NCBI GenBank assembly: GCA_013824115.1
Contig: PNNG01000034.1
Span: 1 to 64,000, forward strand
Length of the DNA stretch: 64,000 bases
Reading direction: 5' to 3'
DNA from: Sphingobacteriaceae bacterium
GTDB lineage: Bacteria > Bacteroidota > Bacteroidia > UBA7662
Shown piece by piece: positions 1-8,182 of this stretch. The notes below the pieces were generated by a model that saw only the letters and a program-made list of their open reading frames with translations, had not been told where the DNA came from and ran no database searches. The translations under genes and the position numbers were made by a program. Positions within the stretch are counted from its first letter, which is position 1. Each line of letters opens with the position of its first letter.

Positions 1-3000
1 AGTTGGTGTAATTTCTGTTTGATGCACGATTTGGCCTTGGGCATTATAAATTACCAAGGTTGAAGTTTCATGCCAGCCTGTCATCTTAAAGTTTACAAAG
101 TCCTTAGCAGGGTTTGGATAGACCTGCATGCTAGTTGCCTTCAAACCCTTAGATTTGGTTGGTAACGTACCAGCTCTTCTAAATTCACCATCCATTGGAA
201 TGTCACTAGGAAACTCATGGTTTTTATAAAACTTCAAAATGTTTTTGGCTTTTGCAGCAGCAATGTCAACATGAGTTAACGCAAAGTCAAGTAGAATATT
301 TTCATCGATTTCGTTCATCTCGTAATAATTAGAAGCGTAGGAGTTTATGTTTTCGAGGATAGCAGCCAAGTTGAGCATTCGATGGATGGCTGCTTGGTCA
401 TTTTTGTCTTCAAACTGTGATTGAATTGTTTGAATCGCATCGTTTACTCCTTCAAAATCACCGACTAACAGCTTTTCATTTACGTTGGCAAGCTCATATT
501 CAAACCAGTGACCAATTGTTAACCAAGCATTTAACGAATCAACAGTACTTATGGTTGTATCGGCCAAATAATGGCGAACAACTTCGTTGGCAATACTTAC
601 ACAATGCTGTTGAGCAGATGCAATGAGCCTTTCAACACTGGCCCTAGGCGTTGGGTTGTTCCAGCTTTCCATGATAAGTTGAATTTGCATTTCGCTAAAA
701 GGTTGTGGAGCCTCGTATTGCAAATAAACCAAGAAGTCTTCATTAAAGGTTGCTTCTGGATTTGCCAAAATAATTTCAAGTAATATGGCCTGAGGAAGTA
801 CATTACTGGCCGAGAGTTCAATGAGGAAATCTTGAGAGAGATAGGGCGATTGGCTTAACAATTCTTGCCGTGTAATCCAAACCTCGTCGCTCCAAGTGGT
901 TACAACCTGTTGCAATAATTGAGAGCTGTTTCCGCCATCTATGAGCTGACCGTAATTGTATTTAGCAGCAATGAGTTGCTCGAAACCTTGTTGAAAATTG
1001 TTCTTTAAGGCTAACAATTCTGCATTGGATTTTAAAGAACGTACAACACCACCCGCATTGAAGCGACTTGGACAATTGTTTGCAGGCAACATTTGAAGTG
1101 ATACGGTAGATGGTGTGTAATATATTGGCTCCGATAGGCCACCATGATGATAGTACTTCATGCCTTGGGTGGAGCCGTTACGCAAGTCTCCATCTGGTGG
1201 GCTCAATTGTGAAAAAATATTCCCAGCAGAAAGGTTGCCATAGGCTTGAATTTGGTATACCCCATCTTGCTGAATTAAGATGTCACGTCCACAACGCTCA
1301 AAATGGTTGCAACCATACAATAGACCTCTATTATCTTGAACAGCCCAAACCGCTCTCTTAATGTCATAAAACTTATTCCCGTAGAGTTCATTAGCAGCTG
1401 TACCTGTGTGAATGGTCACGATGCCATGGTTTTCAATGCTCAGATTTTCTGCTGAATTGAAGCGGTTATGAATAACTTCAAATCCGGTAGCTTGGCGAAT
1501 GGAAATGCCTGTTTTTGTACCCGAAACAGCGTAAGGTTTGAAAATGAAATCGTTATTAACAATTCGACAAAAATTAACTTGATTGTTAACGATGCTATTA
1601 CGATTACCTTCGAATAATGCATTGAAAACATTGAAAGGGCGGTTGCTGGTGGCGCCTAGGGCCTCGATGGCAGTATTCAGATTTTTGAATTCAGAACGAA
1701 TAGGTGTTGTAGCACAGGGCAGAAAGTTTGAAGGACAATGATCGGAAACCGTGTAAGAGGCATCGATGCTATAAATGGCATGTCCACCTTGGTTTGAAGC
1801 AAATTGACTCGCATTATTCAAAAACCTACATCCTGAAAAACTGATACCTTTTACTTCCCACATGGTTACAAAGGCGCCGAAGGCAGTGGGCCCGTTGATT
1901 TGATTGTTGAGTTCAAAAGTGCAATTCGTAAAGCTGCTAAAGTAGTTCGTTTTGATAGCAGGATTGGAGGGCAAGAAATTTTCGTAAGAAATAAACTCAA
2001 CAGTTCTTCGGTTGTTAATAAATGAAGAATTGCTAGCATAAACAATACCTCCCGAAGTGTTGTAATCGCCTGGTTTCCATAACTGAATGGCGTTATTGGC
2101 ATTTTTGATGCTGCTACCATTTTTAATTTCAAGATAGCCTTGGAAGCGATTACCAGCAGTTGAATATTGGTGTTGGTTGTAGTTACCCCAAACTTCTATG
2201 CCACGCCACAACACATTACAGTCGGTTGAAGTAAATTCAGTACTATCGAGGATTAATCTTGCATTTTGCTCCACAACCACCCTTCCATTTGCCCCAAAAT
2301 TAAATTTCATGTTGCGAAGGGTAATCGTGGTGCCATTAACAATACGTAGCTCATTTACAATTTCAACCACACTACCATTGGTAATAGGATTGCTATTCGG
2401 ACTCCAAGTAGCATTAGAAGTTGCAGTGTAGTTTAAAACGTTGAAGCCTCTCAATGTTTCGCAACAAATTGAATTGGATTGTTGGAAAAGTTGGTCATAA
2501 TTAAACCCATCTATTTGATCAGGTATTACGTAAATCAAAGGTCTTTGTGTCGATCCAGGGGCACTACCACTATTTACCGGATTGAGACCTGCAATTAAGC
2601 CTGTGGCCAAGGTATTGTTGCTAGTATTAACCGCACCCAATGATCCATTCGCATTGAAAGCAAATATAAATTCGGGATTTAAAGGATGAAATTCCAACTC
2701 TAGATGTGAGTTTCCGAAAGCTCCAGAATTTTGAATAAAGTTGATTGCTGAATTATTTAAATTTATAACATAGATACCTTGATTGGTAGACCCTACGTAA
2801 ATGCTGTTTGAATTAGGATGAAACTCTACTCCAGTAAATCGCTGTTCATTACTACCTGGTAAATTGAAGATCTGATGTGAAATTACATTACCACTAGAAT
2901 TTAGATTGAGCACCACCAAATCATGTACTGATGGACGTAAGCTAAAAGGCTTCAAGTTGGCAAATGCGAGTTTTTGGCCATCTGATGAAATTTCTAATTC

Positions 3001-3726
3001 ACAGGTTTGAATAGGTGCTTCAAATGTCCAAATCAACTGAGGCAAGCTAACTCCTGATGCACTAATATCAATTTTGTACACCTCTGTTTGTGGACCAGGA
3101 ATTGCATAATTTTTAGATCCAGCAACAAATAGTTGGAAATTACCCAGTGCATCCGGCTTTTTAACGGTAATGGATGGGAAACCCTCATTTCTAAAATCAA
3201 CGAGAAACTTGTTCGTGATTAAAGGGTTCAGTCCACCTTGACCATTATTCAGTGCCAAATCATATTCGCTATATCTCAATATATGGCCATGAGTAGCTGA
3301 AGTTCCCTGGTTAGAGATAAGAGCTTGGAGGTAAAAAATGTAAAACTTACTGCATTGTGAACCGGGTACCGGTATAATTGCATTTTCATACCCATACTCA
3401 TCGAGTGGGGCAAATTGAATACCAGGCGGAGCAGAGGATACTCCCGGACTTTGATGAAAATTGGCAACAAAATTCCCAAATTTGTTGTAGATATTCCCAT
3501 CTATTACTTGAAAAAGGGGTCTGCCATTATTCCCATGCATACCATGTGCAGCTGAGCGTGCATTCGGTAGATTTGCTGGTAATGTGCTCACTTGTGGGTT
3601 TCCCGTCGTAAGGTCTAAGGCGTTCCCATTAAAGTACCAAAGTTTTAGTCCTGTTTGGCCAAAGGTTGTGCTTACCAAGCAACAGAGAAGTAGCTTGGTG
3701 AAAAAGAAGAAGTATATCTTTTTCAT
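1..3726 (-). CDS. Large secreted beta-helix protein with T9SS C-terminal sorting domain (3' end cut by window)
   Basis: An open frame of 1242 codons runs from an ATG at 3726 down to base 1 without a stop, so the C-terminus lies outside the window. It opens with a signal peptide (MKKIYFFFFTKLLLCCLVSTTFGQ). Roughly residues 100-420 look like a cell-surface beta-propeller or WD-like part, with phrases such as LNPEFIFAFNANG. Residues about 470-850 are rich in N-x-F and N-x-I turns typical of a right-handed beta-helix. The last visible residues contain VYPNPAKDFVNF, the start of a type A sorting domain, so export by the type IX system and anchoring or release at the cell surface is expected. Substrate unknown. 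The ORF track shows only shadows here because the frame is open at the edge. Confidence 0.85.
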   Translation of the reverse strand, partial: MKKIYFFFFTKLLLCCLVSTTFGQTGLKLWYFNGNALDLTTGNPQVSTLPANLPNARSAAHGMHGNNGRPLFQVIDGNIYNKFGNFVANFHQSPGVSSAPPGIQFAPLDEYGYENAIIPVPGSQCSKFYIFYLQALISNQGTSATHGHILRYSEYDLALNNGQGGLNPLITNKFLVDFRNEGFPSITVKKPDALGNFQLFVAGSKNYAIPGPQTEVYKIDISASGVSLPQLIWTFEAPIQTCELEISSDGQKLAFANLKPFSLRPSVHDLVVLNLNSSGNVISHQIFNLPGSNEQRFTGVEFHPNSNSIYVGSTNQGIYVINLNNSAINFIQNSGAFGNSHLELEFHPLNPEFIFAFNANGSLGAVNTSNNTLATGLIAGLNPVNSGSAPGSTQRPLIYVIPDQIDGFNYDQLFQQSNSICCETLRGFNVLNYTATSNATWSPNSNPITNGSVVEIVNELRIVNGTTITLRNMKFNFGANGRVVVEQNARLILDSTEFTSTDCNVLWRGIEVWGNYNQHQYSTAGNRFQGYLEIKNGSSIKNANNAIQLWKPGDYNTSGGIVYASNSSFINNRRTVEFISYENFLPSNPAIKTNYFSSFTNCTFELNNQINGPTAFGAFVTMWEVKGISFSGCRFLNNASQFASNQGGHAIYSIDASYTVSDHCPSNFLPCATTPIRSEFKNLNTAIEALGATSNRPFNVFNALFEGNRNSIVNNQVNFCRIVNNDFIFKPYAVSGTKTGISIRQATGFEVIHNRFNSAENLSIENHGIVTIHTGTAANELYGNKFYDIKRAVWAVQDNRGLLYGCNHFERCGRDILIQQDGVYQIQAYGNLSAGNIFSQLSPPDGDLRNGSTQGMKYYHHGGLSEPIYYTPSTVSLQMLPANNCPSRFNAGGVVRSLKSNAELLALKNNFQQGFEQLIAAKYNYGQLIDGGNSSQLLQQVVTTWSDEVWITRQELLSQSPYLSQDFLIELSASNVLPQAILLEIILANPEATFNEDFLVYLQYEAPQPFSEMQIQLIMESWNNPTPRASVERLIASAQQHCVSIANEVVRHYLADTTISTVDSLNAWLTIGHWFEYELANVNEKLLVGDFEGVNDAIQTIQSQFEDKNDQAAIHRMLNLAAILENINSYASNYYEMNEIDENILLDFALTHVDIAAAKAKNILKFYKNHEFPSDIPMDGEFRRAGTLPTKSKGLKATSMQVYPNPAKDFVNFKMTGWHETSTLVIYNAQGQIVHQTEITPT

Positions 3727-3966
3727 TTTATTGAATTTAAGATGAAAGTTATTTGCCCTACCATCCGGGCTAGATGAACTGTTTCTTTGGCCAATAACAA
3801 TTTGTTTCAAGTCTAAAAAAAAAACAATACACTCCAAATTAATTTTAAGTAATACATGCATTGGGTTTAAATGCAAGATGCAAAAACCACGTCAGTTGGC
3901 TGTATTTGATGTTTTTATAAGCATATTTTTTTCAACAATTTGTAAGATGTCTCTTGGTTCAGACCA

Positions 3967-4293
3967 ATGACAGCCTGTCTTCCTAAGTTTTACAACTCCC
4001 ACCACGACATTGTGAACGTATCAAACCCCGAAGGCACGCCGCGCATCTACACCATTGTGGGCAATATTTGTGAAACCGACACCTTTGGCTACGACCGCAA
4101 ACTCACCGAAGTGCGTGAGGGCGACATCCTGGCCATTAAAAACGCCGGTGCCTACGGTTTTACCATGAGCAATAACTACAACGCCCGTTTCCGTCCCGCC
4201 GAAGTGCTACTCCTCAACGGCAAGCCGCACCTCATCCGCAAGCGCGAAACGCTGGAGGATATTACGAGGAACCAGGTGATGGTGGAAGTGTAA
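3967..4293 (+). pseudogene. lysA: Orphan C-terminal fragment of diaminopimelate decarboxylase (lysA remnant 1)
   Basis: From about residue 8 the frame reads like the C-terminal barrel of LysA: HHDIVNVSNPEGTPRIYT, then GNICETDTF with the conserved Cys-Glu pair, then GDILAIKNAGAYGFTMSNNY, ending RETLEDITRNQVMVEV. Only about 100 of roughly 400 residues remain. The PLP-binding TIM barrel is absent and the sequence before base 3988 does not continue the homology, so this cannot be an active decarboxylase. The reading frame is intact and well conserved, which suggests a recent origin or a recombination-derived tail. A second, more decayed copy of the same 3' end lies at 5075-5212, beyond the toxin-antitoxin pair. 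No complete lysA is in the window. Confidence 0.8.
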
Positions 4294-4381
4294 GGAAGGG
4301 GTTATAGAATTTTACGATTGAGTGTTAGATGAAGTTGCCAAGTGTAAAAGTGTTCTTGTCATATGGACAACTTTTGGGTGA

Positions 4382-4720
4382 TTACTGATTGCCCAAAAGC
4401 TGTTCTACCTCACGCTGCAATTCAGGCAGTTCTCGGCATACAATCGTCCAAATGACTTCATCAGAGATGTTATCGTAACTGTGAATAATGCGGTTTCGCG
4501 TACCAATGATGTTCTTGGCATTTTTTATCTCCAACCAAGGGGCGTGCTTTACGATTCGGTTAACGGCTTCACCAATGATTTCAAGATTACGCTCAACCGC
4601 CTTTTTGGTTTTTAAGTCTTCTTGGTAGGTAATGAAGTTCCTCTCTTCGCCTATGAATAGAAAAATTTCGTCGATGGCTTGCTGAATATCTAGTAGCCAA
4701 ACTTTGATTTTAATGTCCAT
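4382..4720 (-). CDS. hepT: HepT-like HEPN-domain toxin (DUF86)
   Basis: A 112-residue all-helical protein matching the HEPN/HepT family in length and layout. Near residue 75 it carries GTRNRIIHSYDNI, which fits the RX4HXY ribonuclease motif of HepT toxins. The family cleaves RNA and is neutralised by MntA, which adds AMP to the tyrosine of this motif. The ATG lies inside the end of the upstream mntA gene (11-base overlap), the usual arrangement of this module. The pair sits between two lysA 3' remnants, which suggests it arrived as a cassette. Family and partner are clear from sequence; toxicity is inferred from the family. Confidence 0.88.
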   Translation of the reverse strand: MDIKIKVWLLDIQQAIDEIFLFIGEERNFITYQEDLKTKKAVERNLEIIGEAVNRIVKHAPWLEIKNAKNIIGTRNRIIHSYDNISDEVIWTIVCRELPELQREVEQLLGNQ

Positions 4721-5018
4721 AAATCAGGACTTTGGTTTCATCAAGCTGTTTTCTGAACACCCGGTTCCGAATGGCCCGCTCTTCCAACAAGTCAATAGGC
4801 CTGTTGAATAGGAGCTCTAGCTTATTTTTGAGGTCAAAGTAGAGGTCGGTATATGTAAAGGGATCTTTTTCATCAAAATCAACCACCAAATCAATGTCTG
4901 AAGCCGCATGGAATTCGCCATTAGTCACCGAACCAAAGGCAAACAGCGTTTTCACTTTGCTTGCTTTGCAAAGTTCTTGGATGCGTTTGATTTGAACTGG
5001 CTGCATATTCATATTCAA
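4710..5018 (-). CDS. mntA: MntA-like minimal nucleotidyltransferase antitoxin
   Basis: A 102-residue minimal nucleotidyltransferase. It contains FAFGSVTNGEFHAASDID, a perfect GSX10DXD nucleotide- and metal-binding motif, followed by a further acidic stretch (LVVDFDEKD). In MntA/HepT systems this enzyme AMPylates the HEPN toxin. It is the first gene of the pair and overlaps hepT by 11 bases, implying translational coupling. The start is either the ATG at 5018 or the in-frame ATG four codons later. No promoter with a good TAnnTTTG box was found directly upstream. Confidence 0.87.
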   Translation of the reverse strand: MNMNMQPVQIKRIQELCKASKVKTLFAFGSVTNGEFHAASDIDLVVDFDEKDPFTYTDLYFDLKNKLELLFNRPIDLLEERAIRNRVFRKQLDETKVLIYGH

Positions 5019-5074
5019 AAGTAACTTTTTGGAGCAAGTTTGCCAAATGAGCTATTGTTCTGTTAGCACCATCT

Positions 5075-5212
5075 TATTGCTTCGGCATGTAAACAACCAA
5101 CGCTTGTGCTTCTTATGCTAAAGTTTTGCTGCTCAACGGTCAACCACACCTTTTCCGCGAGCGAGAAACGCTGGAGGATATTATCAGGAACCAGGTGATG
5201 GTGGAATTCTAA
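5075..5212 (+). pseudogene. lysA: Second, decayed lysA 3'-end fragment (remnant 2)
   Basis: Too decayed for the ORF track. Read in frame from 5075 it gives YCFGM, an in-frame stop, a degraded stretch aligning with NNYNARFRPAE, then KVLLLNGQPHLFRERETLED, then IIRNQVMVEF and a stop. This aligns residue for residue with the tail of remnant 1. The last part is almost identical in DNA: GAAACGCTGGAGGATATTA and AGGAACCAGGTGATGGTGGA occur in both copies. Two copies of the same gene end flank the MntA/HepT pair in the same orientation. It is non-coding today. Confidence 0.75.
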
Positions 5213-5215
5213 GTA

Positions 5216-5293
5216 CTACTTAACTTTTTGCGCATTCCTAATGTGGTGCACGATGGAGTCAACCTGTAGTTTGGTAGGTTTTAGCAAGGCCAT
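5216..5293 (-). other. 25-residue ORF, possible truncated gene start abutting lysA remnant 2
   Basis: Starting 25 bases beyond the stop of the nucleotidyltransferase gene, an ATG opens MALLKPTKLQVDSIVHHIRN and a few more residues to a TAG at 5216, only four bases from the end of lysA remnant 2. Orphan nucleotidyltransferases usually have a HEPN partner directly downstream. This short frame could be the surviving N-terminus of such a partner, broken where the lysA sequence joins. The length is far too short to prove homology, so it may be chance. Confidence 0.2.
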
Positions 5294-5318
5294 GACGCTA
5301 CTTTAGTTGAAAAAGCAT

Positions 5319-5633
5319 TCATAGCGGCACAGCCGATTGCATCACACTTTCGTAGAATGCGGTCACACTGTACTTTTTTGTCCATTCCTTACTGGTATAC
5401 ACCGATGGACTGATGACGGCACCCGTTGCTATTTCGATGTCGTAAAGGGCGTTGGTGATGTTTTTCTCTTGTGCTAATGATAGCTCCTTTTGATCAAGTA
5501 AGATGAGCAAATCCCAATCAGAATCAGGCGTAGATTTGCCCGTAGCCCGCGAACCAAAAAGATATACTTGTGCATTTGGTGCGTGTAGGCTTACGGTTTC
5601 TTTGATTTTCGAAAGGAGGGCTTTTTCAGTCAT
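5319..5633 (-). CDS. Orphan minimal nucleotidyltransferase (MNT) domain protein
   Basis: A 104-residue nucleotidyltransferase-fold protein with VYLFGSRATGKSTPDSDWD, a perfect GSX10DXD motif. It belongs to the same superfamily as MntA at 4710-5018 but the two differ in most positions outside the motif, so this is not a recent duplicate. Such proteins are normally antitoxins of HEPN toxins; no intact HEPN gene follows, and only a 25-residue ORF lies downstream before lysA remnant 2. It may be a solitary antitoxin left after loss of its toxin, or act on an unlinked partner. Confidence 0.8.
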   Translation of the reverse strand: MTEKALLSKIKETVSLHAPNAQVYLFGSRATGKSTPDSDWDLLILLDQKELSLAQEKNITNALYDIEIATGAVISPSVYTSKEWTKKYSVTAFYESVMQSAVPL

Positions 5634-5705
5634 TTTATTTCAAAAATAAGCATTGTCAATCGATCATGGTAAACATCAATGAAGACAAATGCTCCTATTA
5701 ACTTT

Positions 5706-6755
5706 CTAAATGAATCTTTGTAATGGCAAATTCAGCCACTCAAGCGCAGCGCCATGCAGCAACCAGTCCTTCTGCTCGGTGCTGAAGGGCATGCTGTGGA
5801 TGAGCTGGCCGGGTTCTAATTCGCCCAAGGGGAAGGGATAATCGGTGCCCAGGGCCACGCGGTTCATACCCACCAAATCGGTGATGTACTGCAGCATGGC
5901 AGGGTCGTGCACCAGCGAATCGAGCCAAAAGCGGCCCAGGTAGTCGCGTGGGTTCACGGGATTGTCGATGGCCACCAAGTCGGGACGCACATTAAAACCG
6001 TGCTCAATGCGGCCAATGGTGGCAGGGAAGGAGCCACCGCCGTGTGCAAAGGCCACCCGCAGTTTGGGCAGGCGTTCGAATACCCCGCCAAAAATCATCG
6101 AGCAAATGGCCAGCGACGATTCAGCTGGCATGCCCACCAGCCAAGGCAGCCAGTAACGCTGCATCTTGTCTTTGCCCATCATGTCCCACGGATGCACAAA
6201 AATGGCAGCGCCCAAACGCTCTGCCGCTTCAAAGAAGGGGAAAAGCTCGGGAGCACTCAAATTCCAGTCGTTGACGTGTGAGCCAATTTCTATCCCTGCG
6301 AAACCAAGCTCCAGCATGCACCTTTCCATCTCCTGAATGGCCAGCTGCGGGTCTTGCAAGGGCACGGTGCCCAGCCCTACGAAGCGCTTCGGATTTTTGG
6401 CCACGGTTTCGGCCAGGTGGTCGTTGAGGTAACGCGAGGTTTCGAGCGCGTCTTCGCCCTTGGCCCAATAGTGAAACAGCACCGGAATGGTCGACAACAC
6501 CTGCACATGCACCCCGTGCTGGTCGCACTCGTTCAAACGGACATCGGCCTCCCAGCAGTTTTCTTCCACCTTGCGGAAGAATTTATCGCCTTGCATCATG
6601 CTGGCGCAGCGAGGACAGCTGTCGGCATGGTGCTCCAGGTGAATAAAAGTGCCATACCCGAACTTCTCGGCCCAGCGGGGCAAATGTTCGGGCATGATGT
6701 GGGTGTGGATGTCGATGGTGAGCTTGGAGCTGCCGTAGGGCTGCAAAAAGGACAT
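5706..6755 (-). CDS. nbaD: 2-amino-3-carboxymuconate-6-semialdehyde decarboxylase (amidohydrolase family)
   Basis: A 349-residue metal-dependent amidohydrolase. It has the N-terminal zinc pair in DIHTHIMPEH, a His in FVHPWDMMGKDKMQRYW, a His in VAFAHGGGSFPATIGR and the catalytic Asp in ALGTDYPFPLGE. The MMGKDKMQRYWLPWLVGMP region is typical of ACMSD. The enzyme decarboxylates the unstable product of 3-hydroxyanthranilate oxidation and so steers it to degradation rather than to quinolinate and NAD. The start is set at the ATG at 6755, because the longer track ORF runs back into the preceding gene and adds 22 residues unlike the family. It lies 17 bases behind the dioxygenase gene that makes its substrate. 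Confidence 0.88.
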   Translation of the reverse strand: MSFLQPYGSSKLTIDIHTHIMPEHLPRWAEKFGYGTFIHLEHHADSCPRCASMMQGDKFFRKVEENCWEADVRLNECDQHGVHVQVLSTIPVLFHYWAKGEDALETSRYLNDHLAETVAKNPKRFVGLGTVPLQDPQLAIQEMERCMLELGFAGIEIGSHVNDWNLSAPELFPFFEAAERLGAAIFVHPWDMMGKDKMQRYWLPWLVGMPAESSLAICSMIFGGVFERLPKLRVAFAHGGGSFPATIGRIEHGFNVRPDLVAIDNPVNPRDYLGRFWLDSLVHDPAMLQYITDLVGMNRVALGTDYPFPLGELEPGQLIHSMPFSTEQKDWLLHGAALEWLNLPLQRFI

Positions 6756-6772
6756 GCGGTAAGGTTCAGAAA

Positions 6773-7303
6773 TTAAACGAATCGGGGATCGGTCTCCATC
6801 ACATGCCCGCAGCTTTTGCAAGTGCGCAAATCTTCACTGCCGTAAAAATGGCGGAAGCGGGGCAGGAAGTCGGTTTCGATGTTGCTGAGCTCAAAATAGG
6901 TCTCGTGCAGCTTGTGGTTGCACTTTTCGCAAAACCACAACAAGCCATCGTTGTAACCTTTGCCCAAGCGCACCCGCTCAATCACCAAGCCAATAGAACC
7001 GGCCGAGCGAATGGGCGAGTGGGGGGTTTTGGGTGGACACAAAAACATATCGCCGGGACCCAGTGGTATGTCAACCGGCTTGCCTTCGTCCTGAATGCGC
7101 ACTGTGATTTCGCCTTCCAACTGGTAGAAAAGCTCTTCGGTTTCGTTGTAGTGGTAGTCTTTGCGGGCATTCGGACCGCCCACAATCATCACAATGTAGT
7201 CGGTACCTTCGGGATACAAATTCTTATTATTCACCGGCGGCTTGAGTAGGTGCCGGTTTTCATCGATCCATTTTTGCAGGTTGAAGGGTGCGCGTATGGC
7301 CAT
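6773..7303 (-). CDS. nbaC: 3-hydroxyanthranilate 3,4-dioxygenase
   Basis: A 176-residue cupin. Iron ligands are visible in KDYHYNETEELFYQLEGE (His and Glu) and PPKTPHSPIRS (His). The C-terminus carries a rubredoxin-like metal site of two pairs, CEKC and CKSC, as in bacterial homodimeric enzymes of this family. It opens the ring of 3-hydroxyanthranilate to 2-amino-3-carboxymuconate semialdehyde, the substrate of the next gene's product. The two genes form a two-step unit. Other kynurenine-pathway genes (kynureninase, kynurenine monooxygenase, tryptophan dioxygenase) are not in the window. Confidence 0.93.
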   Translation of the reverse strand: MAIRAPFNLQKWIDENRHLLKPPVNNKNLYPEGTDYIVMIVGGPNARKDYHYNETEELFYQLEGEITVRIQDEGKPVDIPLGPGDMFLCPPKTPHSPIRSAGSIGLVIERVRLGKGYNDGLLWFCEKCNHKLHETYFELSNIETDFLPRFRHFYGSEDLRTCKSCGHVMETDPRFV

Positions 7304-7336
7304 GGCGGTGTGTTTACAAGCTCAAAGTAAGTGAAT

Positions 7337-8182
7337 TTACCCAAATCTTTGTCCCAACCACAGCACGGCGGGTACCCACAGCAGCAAACCATCTACCCAA
7401 AACAAGTAAATCAACTCACGCTCACGCCATGCTGCCCATACCGAAATGCCTAAGCTCATTGAAAAAGAGATAGCAGTAAATATCAAATTCAAATTGCTGA
7501 AAAACAGTATAAAAATGAAAGTTACTGCATGTAAAAGTATAAGTGTTATCACGAGCTGTGACAGAGACTTCTTTCGCCAGAGATTGGCAGCGAAAGCCTG
7601 ATTATCATGCTTGCGATCGCGCCATTCGAAAACCAAACTCAAACAAACAATCCAAACAAAATAGCTCAATGTGAGGAGGAGTTGGGCAGTGATCCATTGG
7701 CCATTTTCTGCCAACATCATTCCTGGTCCCACCCAAGTCCAAACGGCAGCCACCAGCACGGGTTTGAGCCAGCCGATGCGTTTGGGGGCAAAGGCAAATC
7801 GTGCAGGAATGGAGTATATCAAAGCGATACCGACTCCTCCTAGCAGTGCGATTTGAGTGCTAAAGCTCAATAGTATAAAAATGAAAGCTGCTAAAATGCC
7901 TGGTGCAAGCGTAAACGCCAGCCATTCGCCCGTATGCGCTTTGAGCCAGTTTTGTCGTTCGTTTTGAGCTTTTTCGAACCACAAGTCGACCCATCGGTCG
8001 AAGTTGTAGTAGGCTAGGGTTGCGGCAAACAAGAAGAAATCTAGCAGGGGAACAGCTGGTTTTTGAAGCAATAGCGCCGCAAAGTGCGGTTGCACAGCAG
8101 CCATGCAGGCAATCCAAAGGTTGCCATAGAGCAGCCGGTTGATCAGCGGTTGCAAATGCCTTTGAAGTCGCAGTTTTGGCAC
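7337..8182 (-). CDS. UbiA-superfamily prenyltransferase-like membrane protein
   Basis: A 281-residue protein with about eight hydrophobic segments. Two features recall UbiA prenyltransferases: YYNFDRWVD in the first loop (N..D...D spacing) and EWRDRKHD in the later loop. Between them lies YSIPARFAFAPKRIGWLKP, close to the family's YS-P-x-R-x-K stretch. The aspartate motifs are sparser than in UbiA or MenA, so the substrate cannot be named. The start at 8182 overlaps the upstream nuclease gene by 40 bases; a shorter start at the internal Met about residue 26 would remove most of the overlap. Confidence 0.6.
   Translation of the reverse strand: MPKLRLQRHLQPLINRLLYGNLWIACMAAVQPHFAALLLQKPAVPLLDFFLFAATLAYYNFDRWVDLWFEKAQNERQNWLKAHTGEWLAFTLAPGILAAFIFILLSFSTQIALLGGVGIALIYSIPARFAFAPKRIGWLKPVLVAAVWTWVGPGMMLAENGQWITAQLLLTLSYFVWIVCLSLVFEWRDRKHDNQAFAANLWRKKSLSQLVITLILLHAVTFIFILFFSNLNLIFTAISFSMSLGISVWAAWRERELIYLFWVDGLLLWVPAVLWLGQRFG

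Noticed and set aside
3727-3966. Promoter or regulatory RNA in the 240-base gap before the beta-helix gene
   Set aside because: AT-rich with only imperfect TAnnTTTG-like words and no matching TTG box; nothing supportable.
4294-4381. Possible hairpin around TTGTC/GACAA after lysA remnant 1 as a terminator or cassette end
   Set aside because: Only five paired bases with an unequal outer stem; not enough to call a site.
5907-7249. Several 60-148-residue ORFs on both strands over the kynurenine genes
   Set aside because: They overlap the two well-supported enzymes in other frames and carry no motif; GC-richer codons here produce long shadow frames.
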